DNA of 50,618 nt from Actinomycetes bacterium (GTDB lineage: Bacteria; Actinomycetota; Acidimicrobiia; Acidimicrobiales; Bog-793), in assembly GCA_021829645.1 (NCBI GenBank), contig JAKBPI010000017.1, forward strand, positions 1 to 50,618. The letters run 5' to 3'. A model generated the notes under the pieces. That model was given only the letters and a program-made list of their open reading frames with translations. It did not search any database and was not told the DNA's origin. Position 1 is the stretch's first letter. Every line of letters starts with the position of its first letter. The position numbers were made by a program, and so were the translations under genes. Positions 16,025-26,602 of the stretch are shown here, piece by piece.

Positions 16025-16949
16025 TGTCTCCCAATCTCTCTCCCTCGCCCAGATGCACGCCTTTCACCCAAGAGGAAAAGTCCATGGCACCCTTGCCGGC
16101 CGACTGAACTCTAAGTAATTTAATACAGCCGTCGCCGGTTCTTACTAATCCGTCATTCGTCATACAACCTATTGCAGTAGCGGTGTCCGGAAACTGCTCA
16201 GCAGAGACAGCGTCATGGATAATCAACCTTACCCCTCTGAATGCGGTCCAGGCTTTCCCTACTCTAATACGACGCAATGCCATTTCTGAAGGCTGTGACC
16301 AGTCTATTTTCAAATCTTCAGGGGTTATTTTAGCAGCGTAAGTGACTTCTCCGCTTTGAGGAACGGGGTCTTGAAAGTAAGCCTCAAAACCATGGAGCAC
16401 ATCTCCCGACTTTGAAATATCAGCGGGATGCCCCAGCTTATCCAAAAGCAACTCTATTCCGAGTTGTGTCAAGGCCAAACGCAGTTCGGTGACCCTCACG
16501 GTATCGTCTATGACAACTTCTCGCACAGCAAAGACCCCGCCGGTATCTAGCCCGACCTCAACTGCCATCAGAGATACGCCTGTTTTTTTATCCCCGGACA
16601 GCATGGCTCTTTCAACCGGAGCCGCGCCGCGCCACCTGGGAAGCAGTGAAAAATGCATGTTGACCATAGGAATCTTCTCAAGGAGATCGGCTTTGATGAT
16701 ACGACCAAAAGCGACCACCACCCCCAGGTCGACTTCTCCGGCAAATGCCGACAAGTCGTCTACGTTGTCGCTTACGAAAAGGCCGCGCTCCAAGGCAACT
16801 TGTTTAACTTTTGTAGGTTGCAACCCGCCACGCGGACCACGGGCGTCTTTTCGCGTTACAACAGCTTTAACTTCATGCCCGGCATTAAGAAGAGCCGTCA
16901 GGCAAAGTGCCGCTTCCTCGGGGGAACCTAAGAAAACTAACTTGGCCAG
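16011..16949 (-). CDS. fmt: Methionyl-tRNA formyltransferase (probable CUG start)
   Basis: Formylates initiator Met-tRNA using 10-formyl-tetrahydrofolate. The catalytic residues are Asn97, His99 and Asp135 (numbering from the CTG start), in VNMHFSLLPRWRGAAP and GLDTGG. The first standard start in frame is TTG at 16823, which would remove about 42 residues of the Rossmann fold. The frame stays open upstream and encodes AKLVFLGSPEEAALCL, a good match to the Fmt N-terminus (KxVFxGTPEFA). No ATG, GTG or TTG occurs there, and a CTG at 16949 stands 9 nt after AAGG and 5 nt after the def stop. With CTG the length is 312, the family norm. Expression is likely coupled to def. Confidence 0.88.
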   Translation of the reverse strand: MAKLVFLGSPEEAALCLTALLNAGHEVKAVVTRKDARGPRGGLQPTKVKQVALERGLFVSDNVDDLSAFAGEVDLGVVVAFGRIIKADLLEKIPMVNMHFSLLPRWRGAAPVERAMLSGDKKTGVSLMAVEVGLDTGGVFAVREVVIDDTVRVTELRLALTQLGIELLLDKLGHPADISKSGDVLHGFEAYFQDPVPQSGEVTYAAKITPEDLKIDWSQPSEMALRRIRVGKAWTAFRGVRLIIHDAVSAEQFPDTATAIGCMTNDGLVRTGDGCIKLLRVQSAGKGAMDFSSWVKGVHLGEGERLGDNDNN

Positions 16950-16954
16950 TGTAG

Positions 16955-17458
16955 TTAACCTTGCACGGCGACCATGTCGCGCTTTCTGATGATTTTCATG
17001 GCTTCTTTTCTTTGATCGTCATCCAAGCGTTCTATGACCAACACGCCGTCCAAATGGTCTACTTCATGCTGAAAGCAACGAGCCAGAAGTTCGTCAGCTT
17101 CTATATCAATATCATTTCCCTCTAGGTCGATTCCCTTGAGATGGACCCTTCTGGGTCGGATTAAATCCCAAGCCATATCCGGTATAGAAAGACAGCCTTC
17201 TTTGTAAGACCATTCGCCGTCTGAATCCAAAATCACAGGATTGATCACCACACCCGGACCGTCACCTATGTCATAGACAAAAATTCTTCTGTCTACACCG
17301 ACTTGAGGAGCAGCCAAACCAACGCCTGGCGCTTCATACATCGTTTCCAACATGTCTTGGGCCAGCTTCACAAGGGCCGGCGTAATATCTGTTATTTCAG
17401 AAGAGCGTTGCCTGAGAACTGGATCGCCTATAATACGAATTGGGTAAGTTGAAGCCAT
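16955..17458 (-). CDS. def: Peptide deformylase
   Basis: Removes the formyl group from nascent N-formylmethionine, undoing the work of the adjacent fmt. All three PDF motifs are visible: GVGLAAPQ (45-52), EGCLS with metal ligand Cys89, and HEVDH with ligands His131 and His135 and catalytic Glu132. The 167-residue length is normal. No ribosome site precedes the ATG. A TTGTAG-N17-TAAGCT promoter would place the transcript start within a few bases of it, so the message may be nearly leaderless. Confidence 0.95.
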   Translation of the reverse strand: MASTYPIRIIGDPVLRQRSSEITDITPALVKLAQDMLETMYEAPGVGLAAPQVGVDRRIFVYDIGDGPGVVINPVILDSDGEWSYKEGCLSIPDMAWDLIRPRRVHLKGIDLEGNDIDIEADELLARCFQHEVDHLDGVLVIERLDDDQRKEAMKIIRKRDMVAVQG

Positions 17459-17469
17459 ACTATTAGTTT

Positions 17470-17498
17470 AGCTTAAGTAAATTTTTTTATAACTACAA
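17470..17498 (-). promoter_or_regulatory. Possible promoter of def-fmt-rpe
   Basis: On the minus strand TTGTAG (17498-17493) and TAAGCT (17475-17470) are separated by 17 nt, in a very A+T-rich 74-nt gap between xerD and def. The predicted start is within about 5 nt of the def ATG. Confidence 0.35.
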
Positions 17499-17532
17499 TT
17501 TTTTTCGTCTTGATAATTTTATAAAAATAATT

Positions 17533-18474
17533 TCAACTTCTCCTCACTGCAGCCCGAGGATGGGTTTTTGAATAAACTTCCTTCAACCTTTTGTCCGATA
17601 TCTTGGTATATATCTGCGTCGTAACGAGAGAGGCATGCCCCAGAAGTTCTTGAATCACTCTGATATCGGCCCCGTTGTCAATCATATGACTGGCAAAGCT
17701 GTGACGCAATGTATGAGGAGTAATCTTTTCAGAAAGTCCGACTGCGGCGGCTCTTTCTTTCACAACCCGCCAGATTGTTTGCCTAGTCATGGGTTTTCCT
17801 TTGGAAGAGACCCAGAGTGAGTCCTGTATCTTTTTACCCGTATCATATCGGTTGATGATAGCCTGTCTTCCCCCTTCGCCCAACCAAGCAGAAAGGGCGA
17901 CCTGAGCAGGTCTGCCGATGGGAACTATGCGTTCTTTTGATCCTTTTCCCAATACGCTCACCACCCAAAGACCCGTATCGGTTACTTTTACGTCACCAAG
18001 ACGAAGAGATGTAACTTCTGAGATTCGCAAACCGCCCGCATACATGACTTCGAGAATGGCACTGTCCCTCAAGGAGACTGAATCCGTACCGGAAACAGAA
18101 GAAAGCAACATGTCAACTTCTTCCACAGAGATAGGCTTGGGTAAAAGACGAGGACGCCGGATAGAAGAAACGTCAGAAGTGGGGTCGACCGCCATCTTTT
18201 TTTCCTCAAGTATGAAGCGATAAAACCCCTTGACAGCAGAAAGCATCTGAGCCACAGAGGAGCGGGAGTAATGCTGACCGACAAGGAAAGCGGAGAAACC
18301 TTCCACATCACCGGGCGTTACATCCAAATACGACTTATGTAAATTTACTTTCAGAAATTTTTCATAAGCGCTCAGAGAGTTTTTATAAGATGCCAGGGTA
18401 TTTTTTGACCTACCCTTTTCTACTGCCAGATAACCCAGAAATTCTTCGGCGTCACGGGAAAGCTCGGTTGCCAT
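17533..18474 (-). CDS. xerD: Site-specific tyrosine recombinase XerD
   Basis: Resolves chromosome dimers at dif, usually with XerC. The 313-residue protein has the SAM-like core-binding N-domain (about 5-95) and a catalytic domain with the full set of residues: Arg150 (GGLRISE), the hairpin lysine in GKGSKER (177-180), His254 and Arg257 (HTLRHSF), His280 (LLGHAS) and nucleophile Tyr289 (QIYTK). The order pyrG-Nudix-xerD is conserved in actinobacteria, which supports a housekeeping role rather than a mobile integrase. Confidence 0.9.
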   Translation of the reverse strand: MATELSRDAEEFLGYLAVEKGRSKNTLASYKNSLSAYEKFLKVNLHKSYLDVTPGDVEGFSAFLVGQHYSRSSVAQMLSAVKGFYRFILEEKKMAVDPTSDVSSIRRPRLLPKPISVEEVDMLLSSVSGTDSVSLRDSAILEVMYAGGLRISEVTSLRLGDVKVTDTGLWVVSVLGKGSKERIVPIGRPAQVALSAWLGEGGRQAIINRYDTGKKIQDSLWVSSKGKPMTRQTIWRVVKERAAAVGLSEKITPHTLRHSFASHMIDNGADIRVIQELLGHASLVTTQIYTKISDKRLKEVYSKTHPRAAVRRS

Positions 18475-18502
18475 TGCTACAGACGAAGAGTAGCGGGCAG
18501 TC

Positions 18503-19093
18503 TCAAAAGACTTTGCCTTTATTTTCAGCCAGGTATCTCTTTAGCATGCTCAAAGCCACCAAAGTTTTGCCGTCCAACAATTCCCTATCGTCAAGCATTG
18601 TATTGCAATCAGCCAGATTGAGCTTTTCTACAGTCATGTAAGATTCTTCCACCCCTTCGGTGGCCCTGTCTATTTTTGTCAAATCCTCCGCTAGAAAAAT
18701 AACGGTTTTTTCGTCATTAAAGCCCGGAGAGTTGTAAAAGTACCCCAATTCTGTCCAATTCTCCGCCAAATAGCCGGTCTCTTCTATCAACTCTCTTTGA
18801 GCACAGAGTAGTGGCGGCTCATCCGTCTTATCCATTTTTCCGGCCGGCAACTCCAAAAGAAGCTTGTCAATAGCTGCTCTATATTGCCTGACGACAACGA
18901 CTGATTCATTATCCTCGTGAAGAGCCGCTATACACACGGCACCGGTGTGTCGCACAATACTTCTTTCGAAGCTAAAACCGTCTGGAGCCACGAAAGTACC
19001 AGTAACGACGTTGAAAAAACCTGCATCATACCTGAGACGCTCTCCTATATGACGAAATGCAGGCGAATCGGTCACTTTGAAATCCTTTATCAA
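18503..19093 (-). CDS. Nudix hydrolase, ADP-ribose pyrophosphatase type
   Basis: Hydrolyses ADP-ribose or a related nucleoside diphosphate derivative. The Nudix box runs from GKMDKTDE through REL to IEETGY, with one extra residue in the first spacer, as is common in actinobacterial ADPRases (LPAG...EPPLLCAQREL). The SPGFNDEKT loop downstream also fits ADPRases. The 196-residue length is normal. It lies 72 nt after pyrG and 28 nt before xerD. Confidence 0.85.
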   Translation of the reverse strand: MIKDFKVTDSPAFRHIGERLRYDAGFFNVVTGTFVAPDGFSFERSIVRHTGAVCIAALHEDNESVVVVRQYRAAIDKLLLELPAGKMDKTDEPPLLCAQRELIEETGYLAENWTELGYFYNSPGFNDEKTVIFLAEDLTKIDRATEGVEESYMTVEKLNLADCNTMLDDRELLDGKTLVALSMLKRYLAENKGKVF

Positions 19094-19165
19094 TCAAAAG
19101 AGGAACTTATTCAATATAGCAGAGGCATCGCACTCTTTGAGTGGTAGTAGCAAGTCTTGAGATTT

Positions 19166-20971
<1,806 letters not shown>

Positions 20972-21095
20972 CTAAACATAGGCTAAAAAGTCTATATATT
21001 AACTATACCTGTATAAATTTATCAGGAAAAAATATTTGGATACGTTGTCTCCCCGAGAGAAAAAATCTTATAGTCACAAAAACACGATTATGACA

Positions 21096-21123
21096 TTAAC
21101 AGTATATATAGGAAAGATATAAT
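21096..21123 (+). promoter_or_regulatory. Promoter of the DUF929 gene
   Basis: TTAACA (21096-21101) and a perfect TATAAT (21118-21123) are separated by 16 nt. Transcription would start near 21130, giving a leader of about 88 nt that contains a 14-bp tandem repeat. Confidence 0.6.
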
Positions 21124-21161
21124 GTAGCGATAGAAAACTCTGACCAAATAACTAGAAACCT

Positions 21162-21189
21162 TTAATAAGACACCGTTAATAAGACACCG
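21162..21189. repeat. Two tandem copies of a 14-bp unit in the DUF929 leader
   Basis: TTAATAAGACACCG occurs twice with no spacer (21162-21175 and 21176-21189). It lies downstream of the promoter and 28 nt before the ATG. It may be a recent slippage duplication or a two-site regulator target. Confidence 0.8.
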
Positions 21190-21217
21190 TCAGAAGTTAG
21201 CCTACGGGGATTGCAAA

Positions 21218-22189
21218 ATGGCAAAAAAAACTTATAAAAACTCACGACCTAAAAAGCCTGCAGACAGAGTGCCTACCGGCAGAACATCAACGGCTCCGCC
21301 CATAAAAAAGTCTGAGGCATCCTTTGGACGTAAGCGCACTTACATTTCAGTTGCCGCCGTTCTTGTCGTAATCGTCATAGCGGTGTCGGTAATCCTTGTC
21401 GTCGGCATAGGATCACAAAGTTCAGGTGTACAGAGCGCCGACGCGGTGGTCATGCCCATAGCTTACGACAACACCATCCAAGACGTTACCCCTAGGTCTA
21501 TGTTCATTAGTTCCCAGGAAGCAACTGGTCTGACTCCGCCGGCCGAATTGCCGCCAAAACAGGCAAAACTGCTGGAAACAAACGGAAAATTGGACATCTA
21601 TTATTTTGGAGGAGAGTATTGTGGAGGCTGTGCGGGACTCAGTTGGCCAATAGTCGAGGCTTTGGCCAAATTTGGGACTTTCCACAATCTGGCAGCAGCT
21701 ATTTCCTCTCCAAAAGATACCATGCCCGATGTGGCCGGAGCTTCCTTTGTCGGCACCACTTATACGAGCAAATACATCAATTTCTTTCCTGTCGAACTCT
21801 ACTCTAACCAACAAATTTCTCCCGGAAAGTGGCAGCCTCTGCAAAGCCTTACGCCTGAGGAAACGAAGTTAATGAACACTTGGGATAAACCGCCTTACAC
21901 TGCCACCAAAAACTCCCTTCCGTTTCTTTTGGTGGGAGGAAAATACTTTTTAGCTACCCCCGGCTACGACCCAAGCTGGCTAGCCAAACAGGGGATAAAG
22001 CAGACTGTAGTACAGGCCGCTGCCGGATCTTTCCCTACAACCATGGACTTACAGGCCCAAGCCGGTCATATAATAGGATCTATTTGCTTGGTACTCCACA
22101 ACAGCGCTCCCGTGTGTAAAGGTATACCAGCAAGTCTGGAAAAATTCGTTATTCCGGTGGCCTTCAACCGGGAAACGCCTCCGAGCTAA
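21218..22189 (+). CDS. DUF929 thioredoxin-like membrane-anchored protein
   Basis: The 323-residue protein has a basic cytosolic N-terminus, one hydrophobic anchor (about 43-64) and an extracytoplasmic domain resembling DUF929, a thioredoxin-like family known from acidophilic archaea and some actinobacteria. A Cys-Gly-Gly-Cys motif (Cys135, Cys138) sits in IYYFGGEYCGGCAGLSWPIVEAL, where the family more often has CPYC. Two more cysteines lie near the C-terminus (SICLVL, PVCKG). A thiol-disulfide role at the cell surface is inferred. The ATG has ACGGGGA upstream. The gene is alone between pyrG (divergent) and recN (convergent, 2 nt apart). Confidence 0.75.
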   Translation: MAKKTYKNSRPKKPADRVPTGRTSTAPPIKKSEASFGRKRTYISVAAVLVVIVIAVSVILVVGIGSQSSGVQSADAVVMPIAYDNTIQDVTPRSMFISSQEATGLTPPAELPPKQAKLLETNGKLDIYYFGGEYCGGCAGLSWPIVEALAKFGTFHNLAAAISSPKDTMPDVAGASFVGTTYTSKYINFFPVELYSNQQISPGKWQPLQSLTPEETKLMNTWDKPPYTATKNSLPFLLVGGKYFLATPGYDPSWLAKQGIKQTVVQAAAGSFPTTMDLQAQAGHIIGSICLVLHNSAPVCKGIPASLEKFVIPVAFNRETPPS

Positions 22190-22191
22190 AA

Positions 22192-23871
22192 TCACTTCAT
22201 CAAAAAAGCTTTTTCTCTGAGTTCCCTAGCGTGACTCAGAGCTATTTCGCTTTTTGGTTGACCGGAAAGCATACGCGCTAACTCTACCAACAGGTCGTCG
22301 TCTTTGACCTCTCTTACCAAAGTAGCGGTCTTATCTACATCGCTCGATTTTTCCACCACAAAATGTCTATCGGCAAACGCAGCCACCTGCGCCAAATGCG
22401 TTACCACAATAACTTGTCTGTCACTGGCCAAGGCTGCAAGCATTTTCCCGACCGCCAATGCCGTCGCACCGCCTATTCCGGCGTCTATTTCGTCAAAAAC
22501 ATATGTAAAAGCCCCTTCGCTCATCACAACTTTCAAAGCCAGCATTACCCTTGATAGCTCACCGCCGGAGGCTGCTTTGGCAACAGAAACAGCTGGACTG
22601 CCAGGGTTGGGGGCCATAAAAAACTCCACGTTTCCGGCAAAAGGACTGTCGTCGAGCCTCACTTCAAAAGACGCTCCGGCCAGATTCAGTTCACCAAGAC
22701 GTGCTTCTATTTCTTTAGCTAAGCGAGGAGCAGAGTTTCTTCTGGCATCGCCTATGGTCTTTTCAATATGCTGCTTTTGCAGTATCAACTCTTGTTGTTT
22801 CTCAAGTAGCTGTGCTCTTTTTTCCTCATAGCCGGCAATGCTTTCCAGCTTGAGCTCTAGTTCGTTTTGCTTTTTCAATACGTCAGCTAAAGTATGTCCA
22901 TACTTACGGATAACGCGATGCAAATCGTTACGACGTACCCTCACCGACTCAAGCCTTTCCGGATCGTCCTCCAAGCCCTCAGCGGCCATTCTCAGTTCAC
23001 CGGTAAGATCGACAAGTTCGGTAAGGCAATTTTTCAAACGCCTTACAATTGAATCAAAATAGTCTTTACTTTCAAGAGATACAAGTGCATTGGCCAGCCT
23101 GTCATCGGCTCCCTCAAAAGAGCCGGAGCCTTTCAATAGCCGTAAAGCTTGCGAAGCAGCCGCTTTAAGCTCGCCCACGGAAGCCAGAAACTCTTCATCG
23201 GAACGCAATGCTTCATCTTCATCTTCAGAAACGATCCGCAGGGCTTTTATTTCTGCAAGTTGAAATTCCAAAAAATCTTTTTCTGCCTCCAGGGAATCTT
23301 TGTCCCCGCCCAATTCGAGGAGTTCTTTGTCTAATTTTCTCAGTTCCAAAGAAAGCCCCTGCAACTCTTCTAAAGAAATACCGGCGTAACGATCTAAAGC
23401 AGCCCTTTGAGCTGAGGTTTTCATGAGATGTATTTGTTCATGTTGACCAAATATCTCGATGAAGATGTCACCCATCTCGGTAATCTCTCTGGCCGTTGCC
23501 ATAGCTCCGTTAATATAAAATCTTGACTTTTTGCCTTCGCTGATATGGCGCCTCAGGACGTATTCGTCTTCAAAAACATCCGAGTCGCCCCCGTCGTCCG
23601 GCGAGCGTCCCTCCGCAACAGCGTCACTGGCTCTTGCTTCCGACAAAACAACGACTGCTTCCTTATCCAAAGAAAAACGCCCTTCTATGAGCGTATCTTT
23701 GTCGTTTGAATTTTTATAGTCCTGTTTGGCGCCGAAAAGCATTTGGAGCGCCCCTATCACAAGGGTCTTCCCTGCCCCCGTCTCTCCTGTTAAAACGTTT
23801 AATCCTCGAGACAACTCAAGTGACGTATCCGTAATAATACCGAAGGATTTGACTCTCAATTCTTCGAGCAT
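22192..23871 (-). CDS. recN: DNA repair protein RecN
   Basis: SMC-like ATPase acting in double-strand-break repair. The N-terminal Walker A GETGAGKTLVIGAL (about 30-43) and the C-terminal signature GGELSRVMLALK and Walker B YVFDEIDAGIGG flank a long coiled-coil region rich in Glu, Leu and Lys (about 150-370). At 559 residues it is normal. The start lies 2 nt after the stop of nadK, so the genes are coupled, as in other actinobacteria. Confidence 0.95.
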   Translation of the reverse strand: MLEELRVKSFGIITDTSLELSRGLNVLTGETGAGKTLVIGALQMLFGAKQDYKNSNDKDTLIEGRFSLDKEAVVVLSEARASDAVAEGRSPDDGGDSDVFEDEYVLRRHISEGKKSRFYINGAMATAREITEMGDIFIEIFGQHEQIHLMKTSAQRAALDRYAGISLEELQGLSLELRKLDKELLELGGDKDSLEAEKDFLEFQLAEIKALRIVSEDEDEALRSDEEFLASVGELKAAASQALRLLKGSGSFEGADDRLANALVSLESKDYFDSIVRRLKNCLTELVDLTGELRMAAEGLEDDPERLESVRVRRNDLHRVIRKYGHTLADVLKKQNELELKLESIAGYEEKRAQLLEKQQELILQKQHIEKTIGDARRNSAPRLAKEIEARLGELNLAGASFEVRLDDSPFAGNVEFFMAPNPGSPAVSVAKAASGGELSRVMLALKVVMSEGAFTYVFDEIDAGIGGATALAVGKMLAALASDRQVIVVTHLAQVAAFADRHFVVEKSSDVDKTATLVREVKDDDLLVELARMLSGQPKSEIALSHARELREKAFLMK

Positions 23872-23873
23872 AT

Positions 23874-24692
23874 CTACCTATCGTTCATGTAAAACTTTTC
23901 TCTGACAACTTCATAAAAATCCGACCCCGGAAAACGCACAATACGAACTTTGTGTGCTCCAGCCCTTACTGATATCCTGTTACCCGCCCCGATAGAAGAG
24001 ATCAGACTTCCGTCGGCTACCAAGAGCGCTTTCGAGTTGTCTTCCAACACGGCTTCTACGACCTCCTCATCACCCAAAATGAGCGACCTGTCAAAAAGAG
24101 TATGGGGGGCTATAGGCGTCAAAACCATGGCTTTTAGTGTCGGAGAGAGGATGGGGCCTCCTAAGGATAGGTTGTAAGCCGTGGAACCGGTAGGGGTGGC
24201 TATCAGAACACCGTCACCTCGATAGGAAATGAATCTCGATTTTGAGATTTCCAAAGCGAGAGAAATGGTATGACCGGGAACAGCTCTTTCAATGGTGACT
24301 TCGTTTAGACAAAAAAAGATGTTATCACCGGTCGTGATCTGTAAAGTGGCTTTCTCTTCCAGCCAATAATCGTGCAAAAGCAACTTCTCAAAATAGCTAT
24401 GGACTACATCCGGTTCGATCTGAGTCAAGTATCCAAGTCTTCCAAAGTTGACTCCCACTAAGGCAATATCAGTTCCCATTACCAACTGAGCGGCTCTCAA
24501 CATGGTGCCATCCCCACCCAAGCTCAATACAAAATCTACCTCTATATCCTTGGGTATTCGGTTATCAAGCCCCTGATCAGAAACATCTCTGACTTCATAA
24601 CCGTTGGCATCCCACCATTTAAAGATCTGCGAAACGACTTCCGTATCTTTTGTATATAAAGGGTGCGCTAGCAACAAGATAGTTTTGGCCAT
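23874..24692 (-). CDS. nadK: NAD kinase
   Basis: Phosphorylates NAD to NADP. The family motifs GGDGTMLRAA (about 55-64) and ATPTGSTAYNLSLGGPIL are intact. At 272 residues the length is normal. It precedes recN with a 2-nt gap. In mycobacteria tlyA normally lies upstream of nadK; here the upstream gene is instead an unrelated coiled-coil protein. Confidence 0.95.
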   Translation of the reverse strand: MAKTILLLAHPLYTKDTEVVSQIFKWWDANGYEVRDVSDQGLDNRIPKDIEVDFVLSLGGDGTMLRAAQLVMGTDIALVGVNFGRLGYLTQIEPDVVHSYFEKLLLHDYWLEEKATLQITTGDNIFFCLNEVTIERAVPGHTISLALEISKSRFISYRGDGVLIATPTGSTAYNLSLGGPILSPTLKAMVLTPIAPHTLFDRSLILGDEEVVEAVLEDNSKALLVADGSLISSIGAGNRISVRAGAHKVRIVRFPGSDFYEVVREKFYMNDR

Positions 24693-24786
24693 ACGGTACT
24701 ACCTTAGTTTCCAAAAACTCTTTCGTGTACGTATATGAGGCGAAACAAACCAAAGCAACAGGTTTGTAAAGTCAAAATGTCTTTAT

Positions 24787-25320
24787 TCACGTATTTTTGT
24801 GTCTCGTTTTGCTTTCTGGATCAGGCAGAGCCTTTTTTGCCCTTGACTTAGTTGGAGTTGCTTTTGAGGTAACCTTGTTGGCAGGCGACTTACTTGCTTT
24901 TGGCTTGTGCTCCTCCTCCGGAGTAGGCGGAGGGGATGCTTCTTTATTTGCGCCCGTGGGTGAAGCAAGCACTTGCCGGGCGACACCTGAAATAATACCT
25001 TGTACCCGAGAGGCATAAGTTACGACAGTTTGGGATAAAAGTTCTCGCTGATGACGAATATAGGAATTTATCTGTCTTTGAACTTCTTGGCGGATCATTT
25101 CCTCAAAGCGCTCGCCTGTCAACTTGGCCTTGGCTCCCATATTTTGGGCCAGTTCTTCCAAGTCAAGCTTAGCTTCAGATACTTTTTCCCTTCCGAGATC
25201 CGCTTCTTTTTGAATATCGGTCAATAGATGCTCCATGAAGTCTTTACCCGCTTGAATGTTGGGTTCTAGCGACTTCATCCCGCTCTGCAAACGCTCTTTT
25301 AGATCTTCACTCCAGCCCAT
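24787..25320 (-). CDS. Coiled-coil protein with basic Lys/Pro/Ser/Ala tail
   Basis: Not recognised. Residues 1-115 are charged and heptad-like, predicted as a long helix or coiled coil (for example KVSEAKLDLEELAQNM). Residues 120-177 are a low-complexity Pro/Ser/Lys/Ala tail resembling histone-H1-like or phasin/PhaF tails (SPANKVTSKATPTKSRAKKA). There is no signal peptide or membrane segment. A DNA-binding or granule-associated role is possible but unproven. The gene sits between ftsZ (75 nt upstream) and nadK, the place where many actinobacteria have the yfiH-yggS-sepF genes. The ATG lacks a good ribosome site. Confidence 0.6.
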   Translation of the reverse strand: MGWSEDLKERLQSGMKSLEPNIQAGKDFMEHLLTDIQKEADLGREKVSEAKLDLEELAQNMGAKAKLTGERFEEMIRQEVQRQINSYIRHQRELLSQTVVTYASRVQGIISGVARQVLASPTGANKEASPPPTPEEEHKPKASKSPANKVTSKATPTKSRAKKALPDPESKTRHKNT

Positions 25321-25395
25321 ATATACACATTACCGCCGTTTAAATAAAAAGCAATACAGGATAGTACTCTTTACAGGACAAAAAATGATTTTGCA

Positions 25396-26538
25396 TCACT
25401 TTAGGAATGAGGGAACATCAAAATCGTCATCTAAATCGTCCTTGTCGTCTAAAATGGCAAAGACATCTACTTTTTTCTTTTCCGGAGCCATCCCGTTTTG
25501 CTGCGGATGAGATGGAAAAGTCGGTTTGGCCTGGTTCGTCTTTTCTCCCGGATAAGACTTGCTTTCCGAACTTGTCATGCTTCCGTCCGCGTAGTTGCCG
25601 AATCCGGCGGCAATCACGGTTACCCTTACGGAGTCAGAAAGGGAACTGTCTATGACATTTCCAAAAATGATATTGGCATCCGGATGAGCAACTTCGGCAA
25701 CAATGGAGGCCGCTTCACTGACTTCCAGTAGTCCCAGTCCGGGTCCGCCTGCAATGTTGAGCAATATACCTCTTGCTCCCTCAATGGAAGACTCCAAAAG
25801 AGGACTCTTGATGGCATGCCTGGCCGCATTGGTCGCCCTGCCTTCACCGGTTGCTGTTCCGATACCCATAATCGCGGTACCGGCGTCGGCCATAATCATT
25901 TTTACGTCAGCAAAATCTATATTTATCACACCGGGCACGTTAATGAGATCGGTAATGCCGCCAACCCCCTGCAGTAAAACGTCATCAGCCATTCTGAAAG
26001 CGTCCACCATGGAGGTTTTGGCGTCGGCCAGAGTAAGAAGTCTTTGATTCGGAATCACGATCAGCGTGTCCACTTTTTCTTTGAGTTTCTTGATACCTTC
26101 TTCGGCTTGCAGTGCCCGCCTTCTTCCCTCAAAGTCAAACGGTCTGGTTACAACGCCTATCGTCAGGGCCCCGAGACTCTTGGCCACTTCTGCTACGACC
26201 GGCGCTCCTCCCGTACCGGTGCCTCCGCCTTCTCCCGCCGTGATAAAGACCATATCTGCTCCTTTTAGGAGCTCTTCTATCTCTTCTTTGTGCTCTTCGG
26301 CAGCCGCTCTTCCCACTTCCGGATCACTTCCGGCTCCAAGGCCTCGAGTTGTCTGTCGACCTATATCCAACTTGATGTCAGCATCGCTCATCAAAAGGGC
26401 TTGGGCATCGGTATTGACACCTATGAATTCAACGCCCCGCAAACCGGCTTCGATCATGCGGTTGACAGCATTTACGCCTGCTCCGCCTACTCCAACAACC
26501 TTTATAACTGCTATAAAGCCCTGTGATGAACTATCCAT
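25396..26538 (-). CDS. ftsZ: Cell division GTPase FtsZ
   Basis: Tubulin-like GTPase that forms the Z ring. The GTP-binding domain has [13 protein letters not shown], the tubulin signature [12 protein letters not shown] (Gly-rich loop about 104-111) and the T7 loop [14 protein letters not shown] linker of about 60 residues leads to the conserved C-terminal tail [14 protein letters not shown], the likely site for SepF-type partners. ATG 26538 was chosen because AGGAAGG lies 8 nt upstream; an ATG at 26544 is too close to that site and a TTG at 26571 lacks one. With this start the protein has 380 residues. It is the last gene of the dcw cluster; no ftsA is present, as in other actinobacteria. Confidence 0.95.
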   Translation of the reverse strand: MDSSSQGFIAVIKVVGVGGAGVNAVNRMIEAGLRGVEFIGVNTDAQALLMSDADIKLDIGRQTTRGLGAGSDPEVGRAAAEEHKEEIEELLKGADMVFITAGEGGGTGTGGAPVVAEVAKSLGALTIGVVTRPFDFEGRRRALQAEEGIKKLKEKVDTLIVIPNQRLLTLADAKTSMVDAFRMADDVLLQGVGGITDLINVPGVINIDFADVKMIMADAGTAIMGIGTATGEGRATNAARHAIKSPLLESSIEGARGILLNIAGGPGLGLLEVSEAASIVAEVAHPDANIIFGNVIDSSLSDSVRVTVIAAGFGNYADGSMTSSESKSYPGEKTNQAKPTFPSHPQQNGMAPEKKKVDVFAILDDKDDLDDDFDVPSFLK

Positions 26539-26602
26539 AGTCATCGCCTTCCTGTAATCCAATTGTTCCAAAAGAATAGCTTTTGCAACAAGTACAAACT
26601 TT

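Noticed and set aside
17533-18474. Tyrosine recombinase as a sign of a mobile island
   Set aside because: The pyrG-Nudix-xerD order and complete XerD features indicate the housekeeping dimer-resolution enzyme.
22304-22831. 175-codon plus-strand frame inside recN
   Set aside because: It is antisense to well-conserved RecN ATPase motifs, has a Ser/Ala/Thr-rich shadow composition and no ribosome site.
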